This document shows positions 21,519 through 30,519 of a DNA stretch of 64,000 nucleotides, piece after piece. A program made the translations under genes and the position numbers. Positions within the stretch are counted from its first letter, which is position 1. The number at the start of each line of letters is the position of its first letter. A model generated the notes under the pieces. The model worked only from the letters and a program-made list of their open reading frames with translations, was not told the origin of the DNA and made no database searches. This stretch comes from Lachancea dasiensis (Eukaryota > Ascomycota > Saccharomycetes > Saccharomycetales > Saccharomycetaceae): assembly GCA_900074725.1 (NCBI GenBank), contig LT598454.1, forward strand, positions 936,854-1,000,853, in the 5' to 3' direction.

Positions 21519-23435
21519 ATGGTCAAGATGTCTAAGATTAGCCTGAATGAGTTTGCCGAAGCTCAAAAACCCCACTACACAATACATCCGAGGGTAAAAA
21601 GAAGAAAGCTTTCATGTCAAAAGGGCGTCGATCCTTTCGTAAAACTCCTGTCCGGTCAGGAATCATTGGAGATGGTCCACAATAGATGGACTTTGTACCA
21701 TCAATTGCACTCGCAATTTTATTGCCAGGTGGATGAAATTTTGCATAGGATTGAGCAGGATATTCATAGGGAAATCTCAAATATTTTGGCACGAAATCTG
21801 AAAGCACGCCGGGCACCTTGTTTCAATTCCTTGTTTCTACTTGGGTCGGACAGTACTACAAGCATAGAACTACCCAATGAAGATACTGAGAAACTGAATG
21901 TAATTATTGATCTCACCCCGAAGGAGTCGCCTAATGTTCGAATGATGCTTAGAAGGTCAATGTTTAGACTGGTGAGTGCTGCTGAAGCTCCTTACAAAAA
22001 GCATGCTAAATTTGAAGAACCTGACGAAGAAGTTAAAAGTGAAGAAACACCAAACTCACAGCTTGCTATGGATCTGGGTGTTTCATACGATCTGTCACTG
22101 GTACAAAACTTCAAGAAAATTTTCAAGAAAGGACTTAAGCTTGTCTTTAACTTTAAGGACGTGGATTCCTTCAACTCTCAAGTGCTTGATGATTTCATCA
22201 ATTTACTGAATTCATTACTAACTTGTGAATCTGTTGAAATATGTTTGGTATTGAACGTCAATACTAATTTGTCAAACATTCAAAAAAACTTGCGCCAATC
22301 TACTGTACGACTTTTGAAAAAGAACCTGTCTGTTGTAGATCTCTCTCATAATAAGGGTTTTAAGTATGCCAATCAAACGTTTCAAAGCTTTTTGAACACC
22401 GTTGACGGCAAGCTGAACCTGTCGTCTGAGTTTGTCGGTTTTATCTTAGAGAAGATGGCCAACAACGCGACCCATAATCTCCAGCTGCTAACAAAAATTT
22501 TAGATTACTCTTTGATGTCCTACTTTTTTCAAAATCCCTTTTCAGTCTTCATAGATCCAACGAACGTAACGAGTTTGGACGCACATTATCTGCCACCACT
22601 AGTTAAATGTCCAACTTTCATGACATTTATCGACGGCATGGTTCGAGATCACGCACCGTCCGAGGACATCGTCAGTTTGTTAGAGAATGAGAATGCGGCC
22701 CTAGAGGAATTCTTTACGGAATTTCTTGTTAGGGAAAATCCCATCAATGGTCATTTAAAGTTAGTGGTCGACGTACTTGAAAACCAGCTTGGAGTCTTTG
22801 ACTACAATTTAATTGATCTCTATCACCACATGCTAACAGGAAAGCTGGGAGATTTTCTATCAAAGTGGCCCAGCTGTGAACAATTTGATGACATTCTTGC
22901 CTTTGAACCGGTGGACATCATTTTCCAAGAACTGTTTACACTGGATAACAGCAAAGAGCTTTTTTCCCAGTCATTATTCCCATACTTAAGAACAAATCTC
23001 GAAGACAATTTGATAAATTCAGACCGCATCTTACCGCCTGCTACGAAGTTTCAGAAGGAGCCAAATCCATTCGAAGTCGATTTCGGATCTTTGATAGATC
23101 TTCCGATCTGCCACTTATTCAGCCTTTACAGAGAGGCAAGTGCACTAATAAATCTTTATGATTTTTTTTGTGCTTTCAACGAAGCACTGCCCAGACAGCG
23201 TCTACTTGGTTATGTAAATAATGTCATGAATACTACCAGCTCTCATGTCTCGAACGAGCAAAAAATCAAAATTCAAGCATTGATCGAAGGCGACGATGTT
23301 GGGAGTGTAGTGGATAAAATGGTACTAGTGTGGTTTATCCAATCAATTTCGGAGTTTCAGCTGATCGGGCTCTTGAAAGGTAATAACAACAGTGCTTACG
23401 AGGTCGTTGAGAAGTGTATATGGAGGGGTCTATAG
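21519..23435 (+). CDS. ORC3: Orc3, origin recognition complex subunit 3
   Basis: A 638-residue subunit of the six-protein origin recognition complex that marks replication origins and loads MCM; S. cerevisiae Orc3 has 616. Clear family segments at the N-terminus include NEFAEAQKPHYT, PFVKLLSGQES and RWTLYHQLHSQFYCQVDEIL, followed by the degenerate AAA+-like fold and C-terminal winged helix. Two ATGs are possible, 21519 and 21528 (MSKISLNEF); the second is closer to the conserved start. In S. cerevisiae ORC3 is YLL004W, next to SFI1 (YLL003W), with the chromosome X gene OST1 interleaved here. Confidence 0.96.
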   Translation: MVKMSKISLNEFAEAQKPHYTIHPRVKRRKLSCQKGVDPFVKLLSGQESLEMVHNRWTLYHQLHSQFYCQVDEILHRIEQDIHREISNILARNLKARRAPCFNSLFLLGSDSTTSIELPNEDTEKLNVIIDLTPKESPNVRMMLRRSMFRLVSAAEAPYKKHAKFEEPDEEVKSEETPNSQLAMDLGVSYDLSLVQNFKKIFKKGLKLVFNFKDVDSFNSQVLDDFINLLNSLLTCESVEICLVLNVNTNLSNIQKNLRQSTVRLLKKNLSVVDLSHNKGFKYANQTFQSFLNTVDGKLNLSSEFVGFILEKMANNATHNLQLLTKILDYSLMSYFFQNPFSVFIDPTNVTSLDAHYLPPLVKCPTFMTFIDGMVRDHAPSEDIVSLLENENAALEEFFTEFLVRENPINGHLKLVVDVLENQLGVFDYNLIDLYHHMLTGKLGDFLSKWPSCEQFDDILAFEPVDIIFQELFTLDNSKELFSQSLFPYLRTNLEDNLINSDRILPPATKFQKEPNPFEVDFGSLIDLPICHLFSLYREASALINLYDFFCAFNEALPRQRLLGYVNNVMNTTSSHVSNEQKIKIQALIEGDDVGSVVDKMVLVWFIQSISEFQLIGLLKGNNNSAYEVVEKCIWRGL

Positions 23436-23520
23436 ACGACTATATATATGAAGTTTTCGTTGTCGTAAAAAGTGGATGATTTGTTGAGTTCAAACTATCA
23501 TATTTGATCAAAATAAATGC

Positions 23521-24936
23521 TCAATTTTCTATTGTAAATGTGATCTGCTTAAGGAAAAAGAACGCCATTAATGAAATGAAAATAGACGCCGCGATAGAGA
23601 TTGGTTTCCTGTAGAATGAAAAAGTCGAAAACTTGTATCTAACAAATACTTTGCTCGTTGAGACAGTGTCCACCATATTGTTTAGCTCGAATGTGACCTT
23701 GGTGTGCCCATTATTGAGGTCAAAATAAGATTTCGAAGCGGTCACTTCAGTTGACACAACAGGTAGAGGACACCAAACGTCCAGGACTTCAGAACCTTCT
23801 GGTAAATACACAGATAAGTTCATCTTTGAGTAATACGTGTCGGCAGGACCATTGAGGATGGGCACGGATAACACAAAAGATTCAGTATCGACATCCTCAA
23901 TATGTAAAAATTGAGATAGTCCATTAGTCCAGCCAATAGTAAAGTTGTACTTCCACCCACCAAAGATAGGGAATCTCGGTTTGAGGAAAATATGGTCTTG
24001 CAAAACCCTGAAAGTAGACACTGCGCCGACCAGATCTGTGAAATAGTGCTCTTCGGAATCAGAAGGCAAAACCATCTCCAGTGCTGTCAGGTGCCCGTGT
24101 TGCTTCATTGCATGCTGTCCTTTCATGTATTCAGCTCTTGAGAAGCCGCCCTTTAGAGGAGCAGCGTCGTTAACTAAGTCATATGACTCTTCAAATTGCA
24201 TAGTTGATGCCCAGTGAGAGACCCATACTTCTCTTGCTAGAAAAGAAACCCTTGAAGAGGGGAGATTACGTTCAAAAACAATTTTAAGTGGTGCTGTTTT
24301 TTGATATGGTCCGATAGCTTTATGACTCTCGCAATCTAATCTGCTTCCTTCTTTCCGACATGAAAAATTATCATCGCTGCTATTGCTGACCACTTCAATG
24401 CTTGGGCTTCCTTCAAGACTCATCGTATATTGCTGGGTGTTATAAGCAGAAAGTGGGTATGTATTAGTGCTGAGGTGAAGCAGCTGTCTTTCTCCCATTT
24501 CAACGCTACCCGAATACGGTTGACGGTGTGAGCCGTAAACTAATGTAATCGCAATATCAGTACTGCTTCCAGGTTCAACAGATGTTGGCATTTTCACGAC
24601 AGCAACCTTGACGTGTTCTCCATTCGCTACGAACGTTTGTTGAGGAATAATGGCGCTTTCCAAGAAAGCATCTGCCCGTTTTAGCTGGGCCGAAAACAAA
24701 GCAATATTCTCAAAAATACCTTCAGGAAGTACAAAGTAGTACTCTTCGATAGCCTTATTGTCAATATTTTTGATATGCAAGTCAATTCTTTCTTGAGTAT
24801 ATGTTCTGCTGACGTCGACAGTTCTATGGTATGCCACGTTCTCCCAAGACTTGGAGAGCGACGCTGCATCAGCCTGAGCGAGTACAACGCCAATGACCAC
24901 CTGCAGAACCATATAAAGTGTAGAGGTTACCATCAT
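23521..24936 (-). CDS. OST1: Ost1, ribophorin I subunit of oligosaccharyltransferase
   Basis: A 471-residue ER membrane glycoprotein (S. cerevisiae 476), the essential ribophorin I subunit of the complex that N-glycosylates nascent proteins in the ER lumen. Visible are a cleavable signal peptide (MMVTSTLYMVLQVVIGVVLA, cut near residue 22-24), and a luminal domain beginning WENVAYHRTVDVSRTYTQE with several N-x-S/T sites. A single C-terminal span (~445-465, ISIAASIFISLMAFFFLKQ) carries a short tail. The frame runs a little upstream of 24936 but only with a TTG, so the first ATG is taken. Convergent with ORC3 (85 bp) and divergent from SFI1 (164 bp). Confidence 0.96.
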   Translation of the reverse strand: MMVTSTLYMVLQVVIGVVLAQADAASLSKSWENVAYHRTVDVSRTYTQERIDLHIKNIDNKAIEEYYFVLPEGIFENIALFSAQLKRADAFLESAIIPQQTFVANGEHVKVAVVKMPTSVEPGSSTDIAITLVYGSHRQPYSGSVEMGERQLLHLSTNTYPLSAYNTQQYTMSLEGSPSIEVVSNSSDDNFSCRKEGSRLDCESHKAIGPYQKTAPLKIVFERNLPSSRVSFLAREVWVSHWASTMQFEESYDLVNDAAPLKGGFSRAEYMKGQHAMKQHGHLTALEMVLPSDSEEHYFTDLVGAVSTFRVLQDHIFLKPRFPIFGGWKYNFTIGWTNGLSQFLHIEDVDTESFVLSVPILNGPADTYYSKMNLSVYLPEGSEVLDVWCPLPVVSTEVTASKSYFDLNNGHTKVTFELNNMVDTVSTSKVFVRYKFSTFSFYRKPISIAASIFISLMAFFFLKQITFTIEN

Positions 24937-25100
24937 CTTGGGCAAGTTATTAAGGTGCTGGGTAGATGTGAGTTACAGAGGACATATTGTTTTATATCTT
25001 GAAATTGACACGAAGAGGATCTACCTAAAAAATCAGTTTTTACGAGCCACAAATCGTCGAGATGACATGGTGACAAAGACCTAAAGAACTGATCTGGTAC

Positions 25101-27995
25101 ATGGATGAGATCAGCAGTGCGCAGGAATCCCCTCCTTTTCAAAATGCATACAGCGATCAATCAACGGCTGTCCTGATTCAGGATAGTATACTGTATTCCA
25201 CCAGTTCTCTAATGCAGAAAGACATTAAAGATTTGTTAGAGAACGCGAAAACAAGAGCAGGTTCGTTTCAAATGGACCATGCTAGGAGCGAAGAGTTTGA
25301 AAATGCCTATCCAATGCAGGTGCCTTCGTCTGTAAGGGAAGATGTGCAACCGATTTTAGCTCCGGTGAGGAATTTAGAAGCCTCGAAGGAAACTGGGGCT
25401 CAACAAGGAGCCTCCCCTTTGGACCATGATCCAGCATTTCAAATGCTATTCAACAAAACTCGAGTGTTGCTTGAGCGTTCGCATTTTTCATCAGATTTCC
25501 TAACCATTTTGAGACGTTATGTCGGCCTGTTACTGGAAGATGGCCATGATGCAATGAAAGACAGATATGTTTTAGCTCTACAACGTGAATTGGACTTGAG
25601 GGACTGGGATGTCACTTCGCCATTTATCGATCTTCTGGATATCTTTCTCTCCAGGCCAGCGAATCCGTGGATGATGTTAGCTAACGTTGAACGCAGAAAG
25701 CAACGGGCGTTGTTAGAATCTGCGTTCACCAAGTGGAAGCTGAAGACCCGAGTAGATCGCTACTTAATGAAGTTGAGCTATTATTGGGGGTGTTACGTTC
25801 AGAGGAAATACCTACAATTGTGGCAGGAGCGAAAAAACTTCAAGACTCATAATCTCAGAGTAGAGGCAGACTGCCTGATGGACTTCAAGAGCCAATCTAA
25901 TAACTTTGATAAGTGGATGAAGCGCACAGATGCACACAAGCTCAAGCAGGACTTGGCGAATGCTTTCTTTCTTCAGAAATTTTTGAAGCTCTTTATAAAA
26001 AAAGGCTTTTCAAGCATGGACAGTCTCAATCTTGCCAAGCAAGCCCTCAGAAAAAGCTGCCTCAGACACACGTTCACCAGTTGGAAGTTACAGAAGCGGT
26101 TACGGCTATCAAAGGAACTGTTGACAAGATGGCCGAAGACAGTTTCGTTTGGACGATTAAAGACGAAGAACAAAAACGTTGCATCTCTGAAACAAAAACA
26201 ACTTTTGTTTGAGAAAAGTCATCTCATAGGGAGAACATTACAGACTTGGAAACTACGTTTGCGAGAAAATCAGAGTAAGATGAATGAACTGTTGGAATTA
26301 GAGGTAGCCTTCAAGGAAAAGATGGCATTGAAAGTCGTCAAGGATGTGATCGATTGGAAAGAACGAGAAGGTCTGGTAGTTAAAATGGTCAACTCTCTTC
26401 TATTACAGTTTGTGTTCCGCAAATTGTGGTTGAAGAGGACTAGAGAGCGAAGCATGCTATCCCAGATCTACTTACGAAGATCAGCTGTCTTATACAGCAG
26501 GTACTTCTCCATGTGGCTGGCGCGAATGATAGACAACGAGGCAGCCTCGTCAGTTCGTGATAAGGTCATCATATGTCATGTCTTTGATGTCATGAAACTT
26601 AGAAACAACGAACTCAAATTTCAGAGGAAGGGAAACCAGCTTAAAGTAAGGAAGTTTTTATTGCAATGGAGAGAGAGAACTACTCATGAATTGCTGCTTG
26701 GTAAACACTTACAGAAGAATTTGCTGGGAGTCTGGTTACACGAATGGCAGCGAAAATATCACTCTTTCAATGACCTTTCGTATATCACAGTGAAATGCCG
26801 AGATTCTTTTTTGTTGAAACACTATTACAACCAGTGGGCTCAAAAGTCAATGGAAGTACTTGAAATGAAAAGAAAGTCTGGCTGGTTTGCAAAGTTACAT
26901 GTAATATCCAAAGTTAAAGGAGTTCTAAAGCGTTGTGAGAAACTTAACGCTACTTTAGAGGCTTTTGTTGTTCACAAATCACGGAGGCAAGAAGAAAAGT
27001 ACATGTCGGTGTGGATCTCCAGCATGCGGATCCAAATGAGATTAAAACAAGAGATAATGCTGGACCAGTACTTAATAGTGGGCAACATGTCCCTTATCAA
27101 AAGCTGCTTTTCACAATGGGCTAAACGCTATCGTTATTTTTACGATGATTGCAACAAGGTAGCAAAACGTCAAAACGCCCAAACGATAATTGCAAGTGTG
27201 CTTCGAAGAGCACTCAGCAAAAGGACGGTATACGATAACTGGAGGATTGTGTCTATGGAATTGGACAATCAATCGAAGTTGTCGAGTTATTTTGGCAGCT
27301 TCAAACTCAAATATGAGCTCGTTTCTGCCTTGAACGAGCAGCTTGGTCGAGTCCTGGCAGAAAAAGAGTTATCGATGTTGATCAATTGCCTGAACATGTG
27401 GACGATGAAGCAATTAAAATCTTCACGCAATAGGGAGACAGTTGAACTTTTCAGAAATAGGTGGAACAGGGCAAGCTTGAGAGCTATCCTTCTGCTCTGG
27501 AAAGAAAAGTGTGATTCGATCAAGGCAGACCCACCAGCGTTCAGTGACGAAAGGTTTACTAGTGGTTCTGAACCAAATGATCGGAGTTTAGTCACTCCTA
27601 CCAGAATGAAAAAGAGCGGGCGGATAACGATACCCGGATCCGAGGTTATCAAAAGGAATAGAATGGAGGCTATGAAAAATCATTACAGGCGTGCCCGTAA
27701 AGCGATACCTAGCCCTATCAAATTCTCAGACAATTTGGATTCTGTGACGAAACGCAGGCTTGAGACGAATAGTGAGACAATGGAAGATCGAGCTACCCCT
27801 CCTCCCCCAAAGATGAATCTTGAAAAAATTAATAAGAATCTGGCTTCTAAAAAATCTATGATCAACTTCAGAAGTATACCAGAGGCAAAGTTGAGTCCCG
27901 CTCCATCATCGAGAGTCTCGGAAATACCAGTAGTGGATAGGTCCCTTCTGTCAAAACATAACAGAGACTTAGATAGATCACCTACGGTGCGATGA
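25101..27995 (+). CDS. SFI1: Sfi1, centrin-binding spindle pole body half-bridge protein
   Basis: A 964-residue protein in the place of YLL003W (S. cerevisiae Sfi1, 946). Sfi1 forms long helical filaments that bind Cdc31 (centrin) and build the half-bridge for spindle pole body duplication. The centre (about residues 190-830) consists of many degenerate ~23-30 residue repeats with hydrophobic and Trp residues, for example FTKWKLKTRV, YLQLWQERK, FTSWKLQKRL and LLLWKEK, which is the Sfi1 repeat pattern. The C-terminus is Ser/Pro-rich and basic with S/T-P sites (TPTRMKKSGR, IPSPIKF, SPTVR), fitting the Cdk1/Cdc5 phosphorylated tail known to control duplication. Confidence 0.95.
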   Translation: MDEISSAQESPPFQNAYSDQSTAVLIQDSILYSTSSLMQKDIKDLLENAKTRAGSFQMDHARSEEFENAYPMQVPSSVREDVQPILAPVRNLEASKETGAQQGASPLDHDPAFQMLFNKTRVLLERSHFSSDFLTILRRYVGLLLEDGHDAMKDRYVLALQRELDLRDWDVTSPFIDLLDIFLSRPANPWMMLANVERRKQRALLESAFTKWKLKTRVDRYLMKLSYYWGCYVQRKYLQLWQERKNFKTHNLRVEADCLMDFKSQSNNFDKWMKRTDAHKLKQDLANAFFLQKFLKLFIKKGFSSMDSLNLAKQALRKSCLRHTFTSWKLQKRLRLSKELLTRWPKTVSFGRLKTKNKNVASLKQKQLLFEKSHLIGRTLQTWKLRLRENQSKMNELLELEVAFKEKMALKVVKDVIDWKEREGLVVKMVNSLLLQFVFRKLWLKRTRERSMLSQIYLRRSAVLYSRYFSMWLARMIDNEAASSVRDKVIICHVFDVMKLRNNELKFQRKGNQLKVRKFLLQWRERTTHELLLGKHLQKNLLGVWLHEWQRKYHSFNDLSYITVKCRDSFLLKHYYNQWAQKSMEVLEMKRKSGWFAKLHVISKVKGVLKRCEKLNATLEAFVVHKSRRQEEKYMSVWISSMRIQMRLKQEIMLDQYLIVGNMSLIKSCFSQWAKRYRYFYDDCNKVAKRQNAQTIIASVLRRALSKRTVYDNWRIVSMELDNQSKLSSYFGSFKLKYELVSALNEQLGRVLAEKELSMLINCLNMWTMKQLKSSRNRETVELFRNRWNRASLRAILLLWKEKCDSIKADPPAFSDERFTSGSEPNDRSLVTPTRMKKSGRITIPGSEVIKRNRMEAMKNHYRRARKAIPSPIKFSDNLDSVTKRRLETNSETMEDRATPPPPKMNLEKINKNLASKKSMINFRSIPEAKLSPAPSSRVSEIPVVDRSLLSKHNRDLDRSPTVR

Positions 27996-28032
27996 TGAGT
28001 TCCTCGTTTCAACCGCAGATTTGTAAATGCTC

Positions 28033-28074
28033 ATCACATGATGTGTACGTAGATGTGAAAACGAAGGTGGCAAA
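28033..28074 (+). promoter_or_regulatory. PRE3 promoter: Cbf1-type box and PACE (Rpn4) element
   Basis: GGTGGCAAA at 28066-28074 is an exact proteasome-associated control element, the Rpn4 site found upstream of nearly all S. cerevisiae proteasome genes; it lies 80 bp before the PRE3 ATG. ATCACATG at 28033-28040 matches the Cbf1 consensus RTCACRTG. Confidence 0.85.
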
Positions 28075-28153
28075 CTTACCTTTAAATTAATAGTACACCA
28101 ATAAACCCATCGGCGAGTTCGCTACAACTGACAAAGCATACTTTACACACATC

Positions 28154-28862
28154 ATGAATGGAATCCAGGTTGATATCAATCACCTAAAAAAAGGCGAAGT
28201 GAACTTAGGAACCTCTATGTAAGTTGAAGTTAGACACCTAAAACTGGAAAGCTTTTATTACTAACTAAATGTAATACAGTATGGCAGTGACGTTCAAAGA
28301 TGGAGTTATTTTGGGAGCAGATTCACGAACTACAACAGGGGCTTATATTGCCAATAGGGTTACTGATAAGCTGACCAGGGTCCATGATAAGGTTTGGTGT
28401 TGCAGATCAGGCTCTGCCGCAGATACACAAGCTGTGGCCGACATTGTGCAATACTACCTCGATCTCTATACAACGCAATTTGGTGAGCCTTCCACAAAAA
28501 CTGCAGCTTCCATCTTCAAAACACTATGTTATGAGAACAAAGACAACTTGACAGCAGGTATAATTGTGGCCGGGTATGATGATAAGAATAAAGGAGAAGT
28601 CTACAGTATACCACTTGGAGGCTCTATACACAAACAGAAGTACGCTATCGCTGGGTCGGGGTCAACTTTCATTTACGGATACTGCGATAAAAACTATAAG
28701 GAAGATATGTCCAAAGAAGACACTGTCAATTTTATGAAGAACGCCCTTTCGCAGGCCATCAAGTGGGATGGCTCTTCAGGGGGCGTGATCAGAATGGTGG
28801 TGTTAACAGAGAATGGTGCCGAGCGTCTGATCTTTTACCCGGAGGAGTATGAGAACTTGTAG
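28154..28862 (+). CDS. PRE3: Pre3, proteasome beta1 (caspase-like) subunit, spliced
   Basis: Two exons, 28154-28218 and 28280-28862, encode 215 residues, the same length as S. cerevisiae Pre3, which also has an intron near its 5' end. Pre3 is the beta1 subunit of the 20S proteasome and carries the post-acidic (caspase-like) activity. The precursor has a 19-residue propeptide (MNGIQVDINHLKKGEVNLG) cut before the catalytic Thr20 of TSIMAVTFKDG; the codon for Ile22 is split by the intron. The active-site Lys (DKLTRV region) and the GSSGGVIRM segment are conserved. It follows SFI1 on the same strand, with RTT109 150 bp downstream. The PACE box upstream implies Rpn4 control. Confidence 0.98.
28219..28279 (+). 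other. PRE3 intron (61 nt)
   Basis: The 5' splice site is GTAAGT (28219), the branch point is a perfect TACTAAC (28259-28265), and the intron ends in CAG at 28279. The branch-to-acceptor distance is short. Removing it restores the frame and the exact family sequence GTSIMAVTF. Confidence 0.97.
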
Positions 28863-29013
28863 ATTATTTAGCTTTCAACGTTCAAAACGACACACGTAAC
28901 CTTTTACTAAAGTTGTAACCGAGGCGCGTCAGTAGCTCGCGGTCATGTCAACAAAACCAGTCTATTCGTAACTTGATGTTGAAAGGGCCATCAGGATCAA
29001 TTCTTGTTGGTCA

Positions 29014-30318
29014 ATGCCAAACTTGAGAGAGCTTCTAGCATCTGTACTGCCTGAGCTGACGAACTATGACCTTCTACACCTCAAAGGTCCCTCGAGAGAA
29101 GTCAACCCAATATTTCTGACCAGGCGTCATGACGATGATGCGCTAAGTTTGGTGAAGACTCAGCACTTCTTCGTTTTGAGCAGTGGCAACAAGGTCTTCT
29201 ATGCTCTGGAACTATATGTCTATGTTACTGTCAAGAACTGTGCCGTTACAGAGAAGCTTATTTTCGTCTCGAAAGCCGACACCAATGGTTACTGTGACCA
29301 TAAGTTATCAGTAAGGGATGTCACTAGGGTTATTTTGGGCTATATAACATCAATCAATCCATTGTGTTATGTCAAAGACATACTAAAGCTTTCGAAACCA
29401 CAAAGAGACCACTCCAAAGTTGTGACACAGCACACTACTACTCGAAAAGCATTGAAGATATTGATAAACAGATCTCGAGCCTCTACTAAGTATATCCCAT
29501 CCAATGACATTCTATACCAACATTTTAACCAGGTGTCGCCGAATTGGACTTGCCAAATTTGCCTTTTCACGAGGTCCGAGCCAGAATACTTATTCTCTCA
29601 ATCCTCACAAAATCCTAGAAAGCACGTTTTGAGCGGAAGTGCGCTGCTGAGCTGGTGGCTGTCTATTATAGATAGTGTCATGATCTCACATTTCGAAAGT
29701 GATATCCGGGCCCGACTCCAAATTCCTGGCGAAGAAGACAACGCTACTAGGAAATATTTCCAAAGCTCCAAATTAACGTATTGGCAGGTGGGTGATCTTT
29801 TTAATGGCAAATCCAGCGATCTCGCTGTTTTCAACATTCCAGTTTTTCCGGACGACCCAAAGGGTAGATTTCTCGAACAATTAGTAGAGGGAGACAGAGC
29901 GCGAAAAGTGCAGCTGAACGAGTTTTGGGCCGAACTACAAATTCAACAGGAATTTAGGCTAGGAGAAACTGTGTCAGTTATCGGGACAGAGGGGAAGCTT
30001 AAAAGTTCCGTAGGCAGAGTTATGGCAGCTGACGAGGTTATATCAACGAGCAGCAGAAAATTGTTCAATACGGTTAAGTCATATATTACAGGGGAGGATT
30101 ACGGTACGGAAGAAGGAGCATTGGAAGCATTCGCCAACTTGAGCGACTTTCTACACCTAAGGTTGGGGACCAAATTGATTCGCATACAGGGCATAAAGCC
30201 CATGACATCCCAACCCGTAAATGTGCCGGAACTCAAAGTAGGCAAGCGGTCAGAAATATCGAGGGATACCGTGCGATCACTTGATAGAACTCTAGTGCGC
30301 AAACGACAAAAGAAATAG
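29014..30318 (+). CDS. RTT109: Rtt109, H3-K56 histone acetyltransferase
   Basis: A 434-residue fungal histone acetyltransferase (S. cerevisiae 436) that acetylates new histone H3 at K56 (with Asf1) and H3-K9/K27 (with Vps75), for replication-coupled nucleosome assembly. Signature segments are KTQHFF, VYVTV, the LIFVSKADTNGYC stretch whose Asp is residue 89, KICLFTR-like QICLFTRSEPEYLF, and the FPDDPKGRF segment (~280) that carries the family's autoacetylated lysine. The YITGEDYGTEEGA segment near 350 and a basic tail (LVRKRQKK) complete it. The ATG at 29014 gives the family length. Order PRE3-RTT109-DNM1 interleaves YJL001W with YLL002W-YLL001W. Confidence 0.97.
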   Translation: MPNLRELLASVLPELTNYDLLHLKGPSREVNPIFLTRRHDDDALSLVKTQHFFVLSSGNKVFYALELYVYVTVKNCAVTEKLIFVSKADTNGYCDHKLSVRDVTRVILGYITSINPLCYVKDILKLSKPQRDHSKVVTQHTTTRKALKILINRSRASTKYIPSNDILYQHFNQVSPNWTCQICLFTRSEPEYLFSQSSQNPRKHVLSGSALLSWWLSIIDSVMISHFESDIRARLQIPGEEDNATRKYFQSSKLTYWQVGDLFNGKSSDLAVFNIPVFPDDPKGRFLEQLVEGDRARKVQLNEFWAELQIQQEFRLGETVSVIGTEGKLKSSVGRVMAADEVISTSSRKLFNTVKSYITGEDYGTEEGALEAFANLSDFLHLRLGTKLIRIQGIKPMTSQPVNVPELKVGKRSEISRDTVRSLDRTLVRKRQKK

Positions 30319-30519
30319 TGTGCTGAATTAGCAGACCAGCTCGGGCAGCAGGCAACTCAAACTCAATCACTAATAACGATCCTCCCATGATTGGCCACAT
30401 AGACATTATTTCCTCATCCATTTATTATTTATTGTTTTCATAGAAAATAGAAAACACTTTCACACTGATGTGGAGCTACACCTAGCGCAATATTCTCAGT
30501 ACCATTAGAAGCTTCCGAG

